Shown piece by piece: positions 25,209 to 33,814 of a DNA stretch of 33,978 nucleotides. The DNA lies in assembly GCA_026709225.1 (NCBI GenBank), contig JAPOTJ010000056.1, forward strand, positions 1-33,978, written 5' to 3'. The stretch's first letter is position 1; every line of letters begins with the position of its first letter. Source of the DNA: Gammaproteobacteria bacterium (GTDB lineage: Bacteria; Pseudomonadota; Gammaproteobacteria; Pseudomonadales; Azotimanducaceae). The translations under genes were made by a program, and so were the position numbers. Under the pieces are notes generated by a model. It ran no database searches. It saw nothing but the letters and a program-made list of their open reading frames with translations, and was not told where the DNA came from.

Positions 25209-26602
25209 TATCGAATTAGGAGAGCTTCTACCTCCTCCCACATCTCATCCTCCCGCTCTTTGTCAATGGCTGGCATGAGCCATTGCCCCCAGTCGCCCCT
25301 AAGCTCTTCAACCCCATCCGATGAAAGCTGGTCTACGCCGAGCTGCCACCGAGCCACGCGCTTAACGACGTTCATAACCTCCTTCCTGTCCTCGTTTCGA
25401 ATCTTCCAAGCTGACCGGCCTGCGTCTGGGATTATTACAGAGTGTCGCCAAGGTGCCTTGTGAAGGTTCCAGTTCAATTTTCCCAAACCGGTAAGCGCGG
25501 ATGAAGCGAGGCCTAAGGAGAGAGGTAGCTCAGGCTCCGGACGATCATCTATCAGGTCTCGAGCTACTTCTGCCACTAGCTGCTGAGTGATCGGCCAAAA
25601 CAATGCGCTATCTTGAGTACTTCCATCGCCGGAAGGCGCAGAGTGATCGCGCATAGCTGTGGGGTGTTTGCGGAGATCAGGTAAGACCTCGATGAGGGCA
25701 TCCCAATACATCTTGAGCTCTTCAAACAATGATTCAAGCAACTGATCATCCGGTCTAAAGCGACAAAACTCTTTGGGATTCTTGATACCTCCAGCGTCCC
25801 ATCCATTGTTTCTTCGCTCTCTAGATGACAGAAGTGCGATGTTCATCGCGTACAGTGTTTCCAAGCTTGTGAAGTACGGATCCTTCGGTGTGAGGTTTTT
25901 CCCCTTCGTCGTCTTAATGCGTTGGGATTCTTTCTGTTTCCCCGAAAACCGGAAGAATTGATGTTCTGTAATGAGCCGTCGAGTCAATATCGCGAAGGCA
26001 TCATCTTCATCCATGATGATGTTGGTAACTTGGTCCGTTGGCTTGGCGTAACGATTTAGATTGCCGAACAAACGCCGATACCGCATTCGGAATTCATCTG
26101 GTGATTCCGCAGAAGAAGGAACAACAATAATTACACTAATTTCATCATCTTTGAAACCTTTTGGAGCATCCAACAGCAAGTCACTTGATGGATCGACCAA
26201 GGCTTGAATGGCGGCCAATCGATGTTGACCGTCCAAAGCGTAGTATTCCTGAGTGCCGTCAAATCTCAGCACTCCAAATGAGTCATTTATTCTTCTGTCG
26301 TCGCGAAAGATCAGGAATCGCTCGTCGTCTTCCATGGTTACCGGGTACCACTTTGGATCTCCCTTCAACGCAGCTACTACGATAGATGAAAAGAAACGGT
26401 CCGGTTGTCGAACCAAGTAGGTAACGATTTCCCGTTTTACGCGGGATGTCACAAGCTCTCTCTGTATTGCCTCATCAAGAGTTCTATCGTCATATATATC
26501 CTCCGCGAATTTCACGTTTCCCGCTAGTTCTCGCATTGACATTTTTACCATGTAGTATTGCCACCTTCCCATCTTTCCTTGAATGGCAGGATAGATATTC
26601 AT
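25208..26602 (-). CDS. DGQHR-domain protein (DndB-like)
   Basis: 464-residue protein with the motif ALDGQHRLAAIQAL (DGQHR at 124-128) and nearby VIIVVPSSAE, features of the DGQHR family that includes DndB. DndB regulates dnd transcription, and related DGQHR proteins accompany other phosphorothioation loci. A role in sensing phosphorothioate DNA or in regulating the system is possible but not shown. AGGAGG lies six bases before the ATG, an unusually strong ribosome site within the operon. It lies 17 bases after the GIY-YIG gene and is coupled to the SNF2 gene. It is longer than DndB (about 360 residues); the C-terminal 150 or so residues are unassigned. Confidence 0.82.
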   Translation of the reverse strand: MNIYPAIQGKMGRWQYYMVKMSMRELAGNVKFAEDIYDDRTLDEAIQRELVTSRVKREIVTYLVRQPDRFFSSIVVAALKGDPKWYPVTMEDDERFLIFRDDRRINDSFGVLRFDGTQEYYALDGQHRLAAIQALVDPSSDLLLDAPKGFKDDEISVIIVVPSSAESPDEFRMRYRRLFGNLNRYAKPTDQVTNIIMDEDDAFAILTRRLITEHQFFRFSGKQKESQRIKTTKGKNLTPKDPYFTSLETLYAMNIALLSSRERRNNGWDAGGIKNPKEFCRFRPDDQLLESLFEELKMYWDALIEVLPDLRKHPTAMRDHSAPSGDGSTQDSALFWPITQQLVAEVARDLIDDRPEPELPLSLGLASSALTGLGKLNWNLHKAPWRHSVIIPDAGRSAWKIRNEDRKEVMNVVKRVARWQLGVDQLSSDGVEELRGDWGQWLMPAIDKEREDEMWEEVEALLIR

Positions 26603-26619
26603 CGTTAGCCTCCTCTGAC

Positions 26620-27111
26620 CTATCCGGCGGGCACCGGGCTACCAATTTTCGCCTTGACGTAAACAACGTTGGCGGACGGTCCGAAAGCTTCCATCAACTG
26701 TTGCTCTGCAAGATTAACTTCCGTGTCGCTAGTCTTACAATACCAGAAATCCAGCTTTCGAAAAATTGACTTTGCTCGAACTACGTTTCGGTATCCACGC
26801 ACATGGTCCTGGAACCGTCTACGTAAATTCGAAGCTTGGCCCACATAGAGAACATTGTATAGCTCATTCATGACTTGCCCACGGACCGGGATGTCTTTTG
26901 GGCATCCACAGATCATGTATACACCGCGCAACTCAGGAACCTTGGATTTGTATAGGTTTTCCAGAGGCGCGCGGCGCCATTCGTAATCCTTCACGATATC
27001 TTGAAGCCTGCGCCAAGCTTCAAGATCAAGACTCCAGCCGTACTTCATGACAATTGATGGCTGGAGATCAGAGTTCCTGCACCAAGTAGGGGGCAGATTT
27101 CTCTCGTCCAT
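26620..27111 (-). CDS. Stand-alone GIY-YIG nuclease
   Basis: 163-residue protein. Core GIY-YIG signature: GVY at 63-65 and YVG at 89-91, the conserved Arg region NLRRRFQDH, Glu136 in NLAEQQLMEAF, and Asn148. The catalytic residues thus appear intact, with an unusually long insert (about 23 residues) between GVY and YVG that contains ICGCPKDIPVRGQ. The N-terminal about 60 residues are extra and unassigned. The start is uncertain: ATG 27111 overlaps the upstream gene by 44 bases and has only AAGG two bases before it, and ATG 27048 is an alternative. It is the only plausible DNA-cutting enzyme in this four-gene operon. Confidence 0.8.
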   Translation of the reverse strand: MDERNLPPTWCRNSDLQPSIVMKYGWSLDLEAWRRLQDIVKDYEWRRAPLENLYKSKVPELRGVYMICGCPKDIPVRGQVMNELYNVLYVGQASNLRRRFQDHVRGYRNVVRAKSIFRKLDFWYCKTSDTEVNLAEQQLMEAFGPSANVVYVKAKIGSPVPAG

Positions 27112-27850
27112 CCTTGCGTATTTTAATTTGAATCCCTTTCAATGTGCCTAGGTTTATGCGCATTCGCTCAAGTGCCTTCGTTAGAGATTTGGCTCCAACT
27201 AAGAGATGCTCTCGAAACTCACTCCCTTTCCGCTGAACCAGTAGCGCCGGCGCATATCCAAATGATGTCGCCACAACAAACGGGTCAGACAATATCTTAA
27301 TCAAAACTACATTGTCGTCAACGATCAGACGAGGCGCCGTGGTACCAATTCGCTCTCTGCACTCTGATTGGTTTCGCACTTCTGTGGTGCCGAGAGTTCG
27401 CGCTCGGACCTCCAGTTCTTGGGTTGCGTTTAGACCGGAAATAGCGATGACAGGTATGCATTTCGGGGAAGAATGCATGAGAGCCGCCTCCAATCGCTTG
27501 GCACCATCTAGCACAATCGCGCGGTCATAGATGTCTAGCGCCGAGTCTCTGAATAGCCAGCCGTGTCTGCTGCTTAAAAGAATTGGCTTGCTGAAGTCAT
27601 TCTGGTCTTCGTGTGCATGCAAGTTCAGGAGTCGATCCCAAGTCGGATCAAGTTTCTGGGTTAGTTCACCACCGCTTGTCCGGCGCTTTACGGGAACAAC
27701 AACGTGCGCGGCAAGTTTGTCCTTCGGAAAAACTGATACGACGGATAGAGCATCAGGGAAGACTGTGCCATCACATCGAATGGCCGCCGCTGAGTAAAGA
27801 GGTTCAATTGAAACCGATCCATGAATCTTGGCGGTGGGCTTTCTTTGCAT
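27068..27850 (-). CDS. Unrecognised protein with a DG..R motif, first gene of the operon
   Basis: I do not recognise this 260-residue family. At 112-122 it has IVLDGAKRLEA, strongly reminiscent of YALDGQHRLAA in the DGQHR protein two genes downstream, keeping Asp-Gly and the Arg two residues later. After it come VIAISGLNATQELEVRARTLGTTEVRN and a C-terminal basic stretch (IKIRKDGREK). A distant relative of the ParB/DGQHR/DUF262 fold is my best guess, unproven. Upstream is an 18-base near-palindrome. No Shine-Dalgarno site is evident before the ATG. Confidence 0.65.
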   Translation of the reverse strand: MQRKPTAKIHGSVSIEPLYSAAAIRCDGTVFPDALSVVSVFPKDKLAAHVVVPVKRRTSGGELTQKLDPTWDRLLNLHAHEDQNDFSKPILLSSRHGWLFRDSALDIYDRAIVLDGAKRLEAALMHSSPKCIPVIAISGLNATQELEVRARTLGTTEVRNQSECRERIGTTAPRLIVDDNVVLIKILSDPFVVATSFGYAPALLVQRKGSEFREHLLVGAKSLTKALERMRINLGTLKGIQIKIRKDGREKSAPYLVQEL

Positions 27851-27873
27851 TACGAGAGCGACTCTTCAAAGCG

Positions 27874-27891
27874 AAGGCTCAATTGTGCCTT
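27874..27891. promoter_or_regulatory. Near-palindromic putative operator upstream of the four-gene operon
   Basis: AAGGCTCAATTGTGCCTT reads the same on both strands except for one opposed T/T pair. It ends 24 bases before the ATG of the first gene of the minus-strand operon. The dyad size and placement fit a repressor site. A DGQHR or DG..R protein encoded by the operon would be the obvious autoregulator, by analogy with DndB. Confidence 0.45.
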
Positions 27892-27999
27892 GAATAAGGT
27901 TGGAAAAGTAGTGAGTCAGGCATCGCGAAAATGCCGGCCCGAACTGGACAATTACTCGGCTGAAAAGAGATTCCCCGCCAAATTAGCCGAAGGAACCTG

Positions 28000-28240
28000 A
28001 TATTTCGAGAACGAATGTTCGCAGAATCCATCCGCACCTTGTCCTGTGTTCTCACCGTCTTGCTCGTCACACTTCCGCGTCGAGTTGAGAAATCCACGCT
28101 GCTTGAGCGTTGTGCCGCATGCGACCGAAACTCGGTCACACCGAATGACGCTAGCGAGTGCGAAGTTACGGTGAACCGGCCTGTCTTGTTCCTGTAGAGG
28201 CATCCAGCACTCTTGACCATTGATGAAGTATGTACCGTTG
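28000..28240 (+). pseudogene. Relic of an AAA_14/DUF4143 ATPase gene (N-terminal fragment)
   Basis: The frame from 28015 reads ESIRTLSCVLTVLLVT, then PRRVEKSTLLERCAACDRN, and aligns without gaps to the ATPase pseudogene at 31.9 kb (SIRVLSDTFPVLLVTGPRQ and GKSTLLEHCASPDRN). The Walker A Gly-Pro-Arg-Gln-Val-Gly is degraded. A TAG at 28195-28197 stands where the other copy has a Gln codon, after which RHPALLTIDEV still matches. Similarity fades by about 28240, so only about 75 codons survive. It is older or faster-decaying than the right-hand copy. Confidence 0.75.
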
Positions 28241-28351
28241 ATTTGTTGAGTCCGGCTAATGTTCAGGCTCGGCAAGTTTCGGGCAGAGAATCGAGCGGAT
28301 AGATGTAAATTGCTCAAAAGTCGCGTTGATAATGGGGCTACACAGTACCGT

Positions 28352-28371
28352 TGCATCTAGGATGCATTTTT
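28352..28371 (+). terminator. Weak terminator-like hairpin
   Basis: TGCATC (28352-28357), loop TAG and GATGCA (28361-28366) are followed by TTTTT. The stem is only six pairs and AT-rich, so function is doubtful. Confidence 0.3.
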
Positions 28372-28614
28372 GAACACTATCGTGATAGCCAGGCAAACGC
28401 GCAAGTGCATCGCCAATGAAGAGTGCACAACTTTAGCGTGATGATCCAGAAACAACCCAAGACCCGTCTTCAGATCATCAATGGTTTGTGTGTCTAGCCA
28501 GAGACAAGGTTCCTCACGAAATATTGGACGGCTGTGAGCCTTAGCCCTGAATTCGAGACAACTATTAGCCTCGTTCTGTGGGTAGAATGGATTCCTAACG
28601 TGATCATCAGCCAT
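28357..28614 (-). CDS. Possible small hypothetical protein (85 aa), uncertain
   Basis: An ATG at 28614 opens a frame of 85 codons ending at a TAG in the weak hairpin. No homology or motif is recognised. The region between the ATPase relic (28240) and the methyltransferase start (28672) holds nothing else that I can support. No Shine-Dalgarno site is visible. The frame could be chance or a fragment; the longer frame upstream of 28614 only shadows the methyltransferase gene. Confidence 0.25.
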   Translation of the reverse strand: MADDHVRNPFYPQNEANSCLEFRAKAHSRPIFREEPCLWLDTQTIDDLKTGLGLFLDHHAKVVHSSLAMHLRVCLAITIVFKNAS

Positions 28615-28671
28615 GCGGCTTGTTGCGCTATGCAAAGCTAGGCGAGCATCGTATGCACTGGAATTTCGCAA

Positions 28672-29748
28672 ATGACCGCTACGAAATCTGAATCTGGGGT
28701 TCCTTGTGAATGCGGATCCAGCAATGAGGATATTAGGGAAATCCAAGCCATTGATATCTTCTGTGGAATTGGGGGCCTTACGCGAGGTCTCCGCGATGCT
28801 GGCATCCAGGTTATAGCCGGAATGGACATTGATCCAACTTGCCGCTATGCCTACGAGGCGAATAACCCTGGAACGAAATTTCTTGAGGGTGACGTTCGCG
28901 AGCTCAAGTTCTCTGACTTCGAACTTGATCGTGGAACATCGGGCCCTATCGCTCTTGTTGGGTGTGCGCCTTGCCAACCGTTCTCGGCGCATACGCGGGG
29001 GATCGACTCCACAGAAGACTGTGCCCTTGTAGACGAATTTGCACGCCTTGTCAGTGAAGGCTGCCCAGACCTCATCTCGATGGAAAACGTGCCCGGGCTT
29101 GCGAAGCATGAATCGTTCCACAAGCTTATGGCCCTTCTTCGGGATTTAGACTACCAAATTGATTTTAATGTTCTCAATTTTCAAAAATACGGCGTACCTC
29201 AACGTCGTTGGCGATTAGTTATGCTGGCTTCTCGCATTGGTCCCGTGGCACTGCCACGACCCACTCAAAATGCAACAAAAGTGTCTAATTTCATCCAAGA
29301 TTTGGAGCCCATCGCCGCTGGTAAGACATCCGAAAAAGATCCTGCACATACAACCCTTCCATTGTCCAAGACGAACCTTGCGAGAATTCAACAGTCGAAA
29401 CCAGGGGGAACTTGGGAGGATTGGGATAAACAACTCGTCAGCCCTTGCCACTCCAAGGCCCGCTATCCTGCCTCTTACGGTCGCATGCGGTGGAGCGCGC
29501 CAGCGCCCACGATAACCACGCAGTTCTGCTATTACAGTACTGGTAGATTCGGTCATCCGAGGGAGGACAGGGCCATTTCTGTTCGAGAAGCCGCGCTTCT
29601 CCAGACCTTTCCGTCCGACTATATGCTCGTCGATCCAGACGATCCTCTGCCAATCCACAAGCTCGCACGCCACATCGGAAACGCCGTTCCGGTAAAGGTC
29701 GGTGAACTCATAGGCAATTCACTTCTTGAAGCCGCATTTCATGACTAA
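28672..29748 (+). CDS. DNA (cytosine-5)-methyltransferase
   Basis: C5-cytosine methyltransferase of 358 residues with the family motifs in order: I AIDIFCGIGGLTRGL, IV GCAPCQPFS (catalytic Cys101), VI SMENVPGL, VIII YGVPQRRWRLVMLASR, and the C-terminal X-like HIGNAVPVKVGELIGNS. The target-recognition domain lies between about 210 and 290, so the recognised site cannot be read from sequence. The 5' end carries a small Cys-containing extension (VPCECGSS). The TAA stop overlaps the GHKL gene by eight bases. It probably protects DNA from the nuclease encoded by the next gene, or did so before that gene broke. Confidence 0.92.
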   Translation: MTATKSESGVPCECGSSNEDIREIQAIDIFCGIGGLTRGLRDAGIQVIAGMDIDPTCRYAYEANNPGTKFLEGDVRELKFSDFELDRGTSGPIALVGCAPCQPFSAHTRGIDSTEDCALVDEFARLVSEGCPDLISMENVPGLAKHESFHKLMALLRDLDYQIDFNVLNFQKYGVPQRRWRLVMLASRIGPVALPRPTQNATKVSNFIQDLEPIAAGKTSEKDPAHTTLPLSKTNLARIQQSKPGGTWEDWDKQLVSPCHSKARYPASYGRMRWSAPAPTITTQFCYYSTGRFGHPREDRAISVREAALLQTFPSDYMLVDPDDPLPIHKLARHIGNAVPVKVGELIGNSLLEAAFHD

Positions 29749-31810
29749 TCACGACCCTAAGTACTTCATGACCATCAGCCTCAACGTGTTGAACCACATG
29801 GGATTGAATCTATACAGCAACACACCCGCTGTGCTGGCTGAGGTGATTGCCAACTCGTGGGATGCCGATGCGACGAATGTGAATGTCGAATTCAATACAG
29901 GGGAGAAGACCATAACCGTTGCGGATGATGGCACCGGTATGAATCGTGCGGATGTTAATAGCAAGTACCTCTATGTGGGTTACCAGAAGCGTGCTGAAAA
30001 TGAATCTTCAGGTCAGGAGCTGTTGACACCCAAGTACGATCGTCGACCTATGGGAAGAAAAGGAATCGGGAAGCTTTCCCTGTTTTCTATAGCTAACGAG
30101 ATTCGCGTGTTCACTCGGGAAGAGAGTGGGCAACCGGAAGCATTTCTCATGGATGCGGGCAAGATTCGGGCAGCCATTGACACCGAGAACCCTTCGGAAG
30201 TTAACCGATACGAGCCCGAGCCAATAGATGTCAATGGAAACGCACCCGGTCCTCATGGTACGTCAATCCGAATATCAAAGCTGAAGAGACTGAGGTTGAC
30301 TGAAGCTTCTGTAAAGGCGCTGCGTTGTAGGATCGCGCGTCGTTTTAGTGTCTTTGGCGACACATATAATTTCAACGTCTCCATCAACGGCAGTCCCGTC
30401 ACCTTGGCTGATCGGGATTACTTCCATAAGGCTCGATTCATTTTTCAGTACGGCGATGACTTCGCTCAGCACTGCTCTGAGCTTGAGCAAGATGAGAACG
30501 GTCAGGTCACGGGTTGTTTTGATCGACCCTACCGCTTCAATGCAACTGGCGAACACTGTGAAAACGGCCCCTACAGTGTGCGAGGCTGGATTGCCATCGC
30601 TTGGAGGTCTAACGATTTGGACGGAGAAGGTGTCTTTGAGAACGACAATTTGAATAAAATCACAATCGTTGTTCGTGGCAAAGTTGCTCAAGAAGATGTT
30701 CTGCAGGAGTTCCGTCTCGGGGGAATGATCACGAAATACATGTTTGGCGAAATCGAAGCCGATTTCCTAGACCAAGACAGCCAACCAGACATCGCTACGT
30801 CCAGCCGGCAACGAATTTCCGAAGATGACGCACGATACCAAGCGCTCTGCCAGTTCATTCATGCCGAGCTCAAGAAAATTTGGACGGAAACCAATACCCT
30901 CAAAGAACAGGCAGGCCTGCGTCACGCACTTGATTCAAACCCGCACCTGAAGGAATGGTACGAGTCCCTACGCCCACCACGTTTGAAGAAATTTGCAGAA
31001 AAGATTTTCGGAGACATTGATAAGGCCGGGATAGACGAAGGCGAGAGGCAGGGTGCCTACGCCAATGGCGTGATGTTGTTTGAGCACTTGAAAATGAACC
31101 ATGCGGTCGATTTATTGGAAGAAATTGATGTGACAAGAGTTGATGAGTTCCTCAGGTACCTTGAGGATGTGGACGCTCTGGAAGCTGAGCACTATCGCCA
31201 AATCGTCGAGGAGCGCCTCGCCGTAATTCGCAGGCTTAGAGAGAATGTCGATGAGGATGCGAAGGAGAGAATACTCCAAGAGTACATATTTGATCACCTG
31301 TTTTTGCTCGACCCTGGGTAGGAGCGCGCAACCGAATTCGAGGACATGGAAAAGCGCATGGAGAGAGTTCTTGAGAATAGGCAGCGGATTGACATCCAGT
31401 ACACCAAGTATCGTCGAGTCGCAGCGGCTCACGTCATCGTAGAACTAAAGCGACGCTCCGTCAAAGTTAAGAAAACAGAGTTGGAGCAGCAAGTAAAAGA
31501 ATACATGAAGGCGCTTAAGGATGAATTAGCCACGAGCGACAAGGACACTAGAGCGTTGCCCATGGAAGCTGTCTGCATCGTGGGAGATCTCCCCCAAGGA
31601 TGGAAAGACGAAGAAACAAGAAAAGAGGACGAACGCTCACTTGAAGCGTATAGAATCCGAGTCATTACTTACGACGAGCTGATTGACAATGCTTACGTTG
31701 CGTACGGCAAGTTTATCAAGGCCTCTGCAGATGGGAACAAGCTTCAAAGCCTTCTAAATCAAATTCGTACATTTGAACCTAACGCTTTTGAAGAAGGAGC
31801 GACGATCTAG
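29741..31810 (+). pseudogene. GHKL ATPase with C-terminal nuclease-like domain, split by TAG
   Basis: The frame from ATG 29741 encodes a GHKL (HSP90/MORC-like) ATPase: N box LAEVIANSWDAD, G1 ADDGTGM, G2 GRKGIGKLSLF. After 526 codons it meets TAG at 31319-31321 within LLDPG-stop-ERATEFEDMEKR. The same frame then continues to 31810 with RRVAAAHVIVELKRR, an E-x-K strand typical of PD-(D/E)XK nucleases. In relatives the motif reads PSWERA, so a TGG to TAG change is likely. ATGs at 31346 and 31358 follow closely, with GAGG near them, so re-initiation could yield two separate polypeptides. Position after a C5 methyltransferase suggests a restriction-type pair. Confidence 0.75.
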
Positions 31811-31925
31811 ATAGATTTGTTCGGTGCCACTTCCCCTGTCATGCGTGAGTGAGTGACAGCTTCTAAAAATTCACTTATTATGCTAACATGGATAGGACTG
31901 CCAGATTGACCGAAAAAGCACGAAA

Positions 31926-33150
31926 TGCCGCCAGCGAACACTCGAAAAATCCATCCGAGTCTTGTCGGACACTTTCCCCGTCCTGCTCGTCACAGGTCCC
32001 CGTCAAGTCGGGAAATCTACACTACTCGAGCATTGCGCCAGCCCTGATCGAAATTACGTCACACTCGATAACCTCGATCAGCGCGAGCTTGCAATAAGTG
32101 ACCCAGCCCTATTTCTGCAAAGGCATCCTGCGCCCTTGACTATTGACGAAGTGCAGTATGCGCCGGAGCTCTTCAGCCAAATCAAGATTGCAGTTGATCG
32201 AACACAGCAACAAGGCATGTATTGGTTGACGGGGTCGCAGAAATTCCAACGAATACGCGGAATCACGGAAACGCTTGCAGGAAGGGTGGCGATACTCGAT
32301 CTGCTGGGTTTTTCACAAGCCGAAATTGATCAGCGCGACGACAATAGTGCGACTCCATTCCTTCCTTCCGCTGAATGGCTTTAACGCACTGAAGCGAGCG
32401 AGCGCGGAGGCAGAACGCTGCACGAAATCTATCAGCGCATCTGGCTTGGTTCTTTTCCACGGGTTGTGCTCTCAGGCCCGCGAACAAGGGATGTGTTCTA
32501 CAGTTCGTACCTGCAGACCTATATCGAGAGAGATGTTCGAGCGCTCGCGCGTGCTGGCGATGAAATGGCTTTTCATCGGCTGCTACGTGCTGCGGCGGCT
32601 CGAACAGGCCAGTTAATCAACTTTGCAGACCTTGCGCGTGACGTGGGCGCGGATCAGAAGACCGTGAAGTCGTGGATTTCGATCTTGGAGACTTCCGGCG
32701 TCATCTATTTGCTTCAGCCTTACCACAGCAACGTCACACATCGAGCGATCAAGACGCCAAAGCTGTACTTTCTTGACACCGGCCTCTGTGCATACCTTAC
32801 CCAGTGGACTTCGCCGGAGACCCTCGAAGCGGGCGCGATGTCAGGCGCAATCCTCGAAACTTGGGTGATCGCCGAAATCCTGAAGGGATATACACCGTGC
32901 GCAACAGGCGCACTTCTATTTCTTCAGGGACAGGGACGGCAAGGAAGTGGATTTGCTCATCGAGCAGGACAACACACTACATCCGGTCGAGATCAAGAAA
33001 ACCGCTTCTCCCAGACGTTCCGCAAGCCACGGCTTCCCAAGTCTCAAGCGGCTCGGTCGCAATATTGGGCCGGGGGCGATTGTCTGCCTACGGGAATCGT
33101 CGGTGGCGATTGGCCGCAATGTCACGGCGATTCCCGCGTCCTATATTTGA
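31926..33150 (+). pseudogene. AAA_14/DUF4143 ATPase, broken by several lesions
   Basis: Walker A VTGPRQVGKSTLLEHC and Walker B PLTIDEVQ are followed by YWLTGSQKFQ, YSSYLQTYIERDV and LETSGVIYLLQPYHSN, the usual family order. Lesions: the N-terminal start is out of frame with the body (ATG at 31926 reads MPPANT and then shifts); a TAA stands at 32382-32384 in the reading frame; and the frame changes between about 32893 and 32910, after which FFRDRDGKEVDLLIEQD and VEIKKTASP continue to a TGA at 33150. Without these the protein would be near full length (about 400 residues). Confidence 0.85.
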
Positions 33151-33297
33151 AGTGACATCAGGGATGATCAAAAGCGGGCACGCGATCACCGAGTTGTTCT
33201 CTGTCGCGGGGAAGGATTTTGAACGAACAGAGCGATGCGCCTTACCGTGAGTCAGCGTCACAGTTCTGCGAGTTTCGCCCCCAACAACTGGTTGGTT

Positions 33298-33735
33298 CTA
33301 TGTCCCCTGATTGTGCTCAGAGGCATTCTCGAACAGTTGCTCCGCACTGCCGCGAAAATCAACATCGGGCAGAATCACCTGCGGCTTGAAGACGATTCGA
33401 TGGTGATAGGTGCTGACATCCACCGTCTCAAGCTGTTCAGCGAAGTAAGTCACGTTATCGGAAAGGCCCAAGAAGTGCTTTGCATAGTCGCTTTCGCTGG
33501 TCTTGCAGGTGACCTCAAGCTGTTTGTTCCTATCAGAAATTGCGCACCGCCCTTCAATGGTCAGCATGTAGGTGTCGGTGATGCCGTTGTAGAACACAAT
33601 GCGGCGGCTAATCTCAAAATTGTCCGCTGCTCTCGACAAGTTCATGGATGCTACGCGCGCGTCGTCACAGCCTGCTAACGTTAAGAGTGGCACGGACAGA
33701 ACCAAGGCGGTAAGTAGAATGTGAAAGTTTTGCAT
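33298..33735 (-). CDS. Phage-type beta-sandwich lipoprotein
   Basis: Signal peptide with lipobox LTLAGC, then the widespread AADNFEISRRIVFYNGITDTY and AKHFLGLSDNVTYFAEQLE segments. I know this family from phage and prophage genomes and many proteobacteria, where its function is unassigned. It is probably an outer- or inner-membrane-anchored protein. ATG 33735 is preferred, nine bases after GGAGAG; ATG 33744 is an alternative. No other phage gene is visible here, so it is either a prophage remnant or a lone moron-type gene. Confidence 0.75.
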   Translation of the reverse strand: MQNFHILLTALVLSVPLLTLAGCDDARVASMNLSRAADNFEISRRIVFYNGITDTYMLTIEGRCAISDRNKQLEVTCKTSESDYAKHFLGLSDNVTYFAEQLETVDVSTYHHRIVFKPQVILPDVDFRGSAEQLFENASEHNQGT

Positions 33736-33793
33736 AGGATTCATCTCTCCAACGTGAGTTGAGACGATGATCCTTTCGTCCCATAAAACTGTA

Positions 33794-33809
33794 GCCCTCT
33801 CGCGAGGGC
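33794..33809 (-). terminator. Hairpin with short T-rich tail on the minus strand
   Basis: GCCCTC and GAGGGC form a perfect six-pair stem around a TCGC loop (GCGA on the minus strand). On the minus strand it is followed by TACAGTTTTA. It could stop transcripts leaving the boundary repeat before they reach the lipoprotein gene. Confidence 0.35.
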
Positions 33810-33814
33810 CGAGC

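Noticed and set aside
28615..29121. Long minus-strand frame over the methyltransferase start
   Set aside because: It is the shadow of the clearly coding cytosine methyltransferase.
5503..31321. Amber (TAG) recoding as a general explanation for the in-frame TAGs at 5503, 28195 and 31319
   Set aside because: TAG is the normal stop of several intact genes here (trmL, the Uma2 gene, sspD-like, GIY-YIG), and another broken gene uses TAA and a frameshift. Independent decay is simpler.
64..33814. Composite transposon made of the whole interval between the terminal repeats
   Set aside because: Most of the interval is conserved housekeeping sequence and no transposase is seen; sequence ending in a repeated element is a simpler reading.
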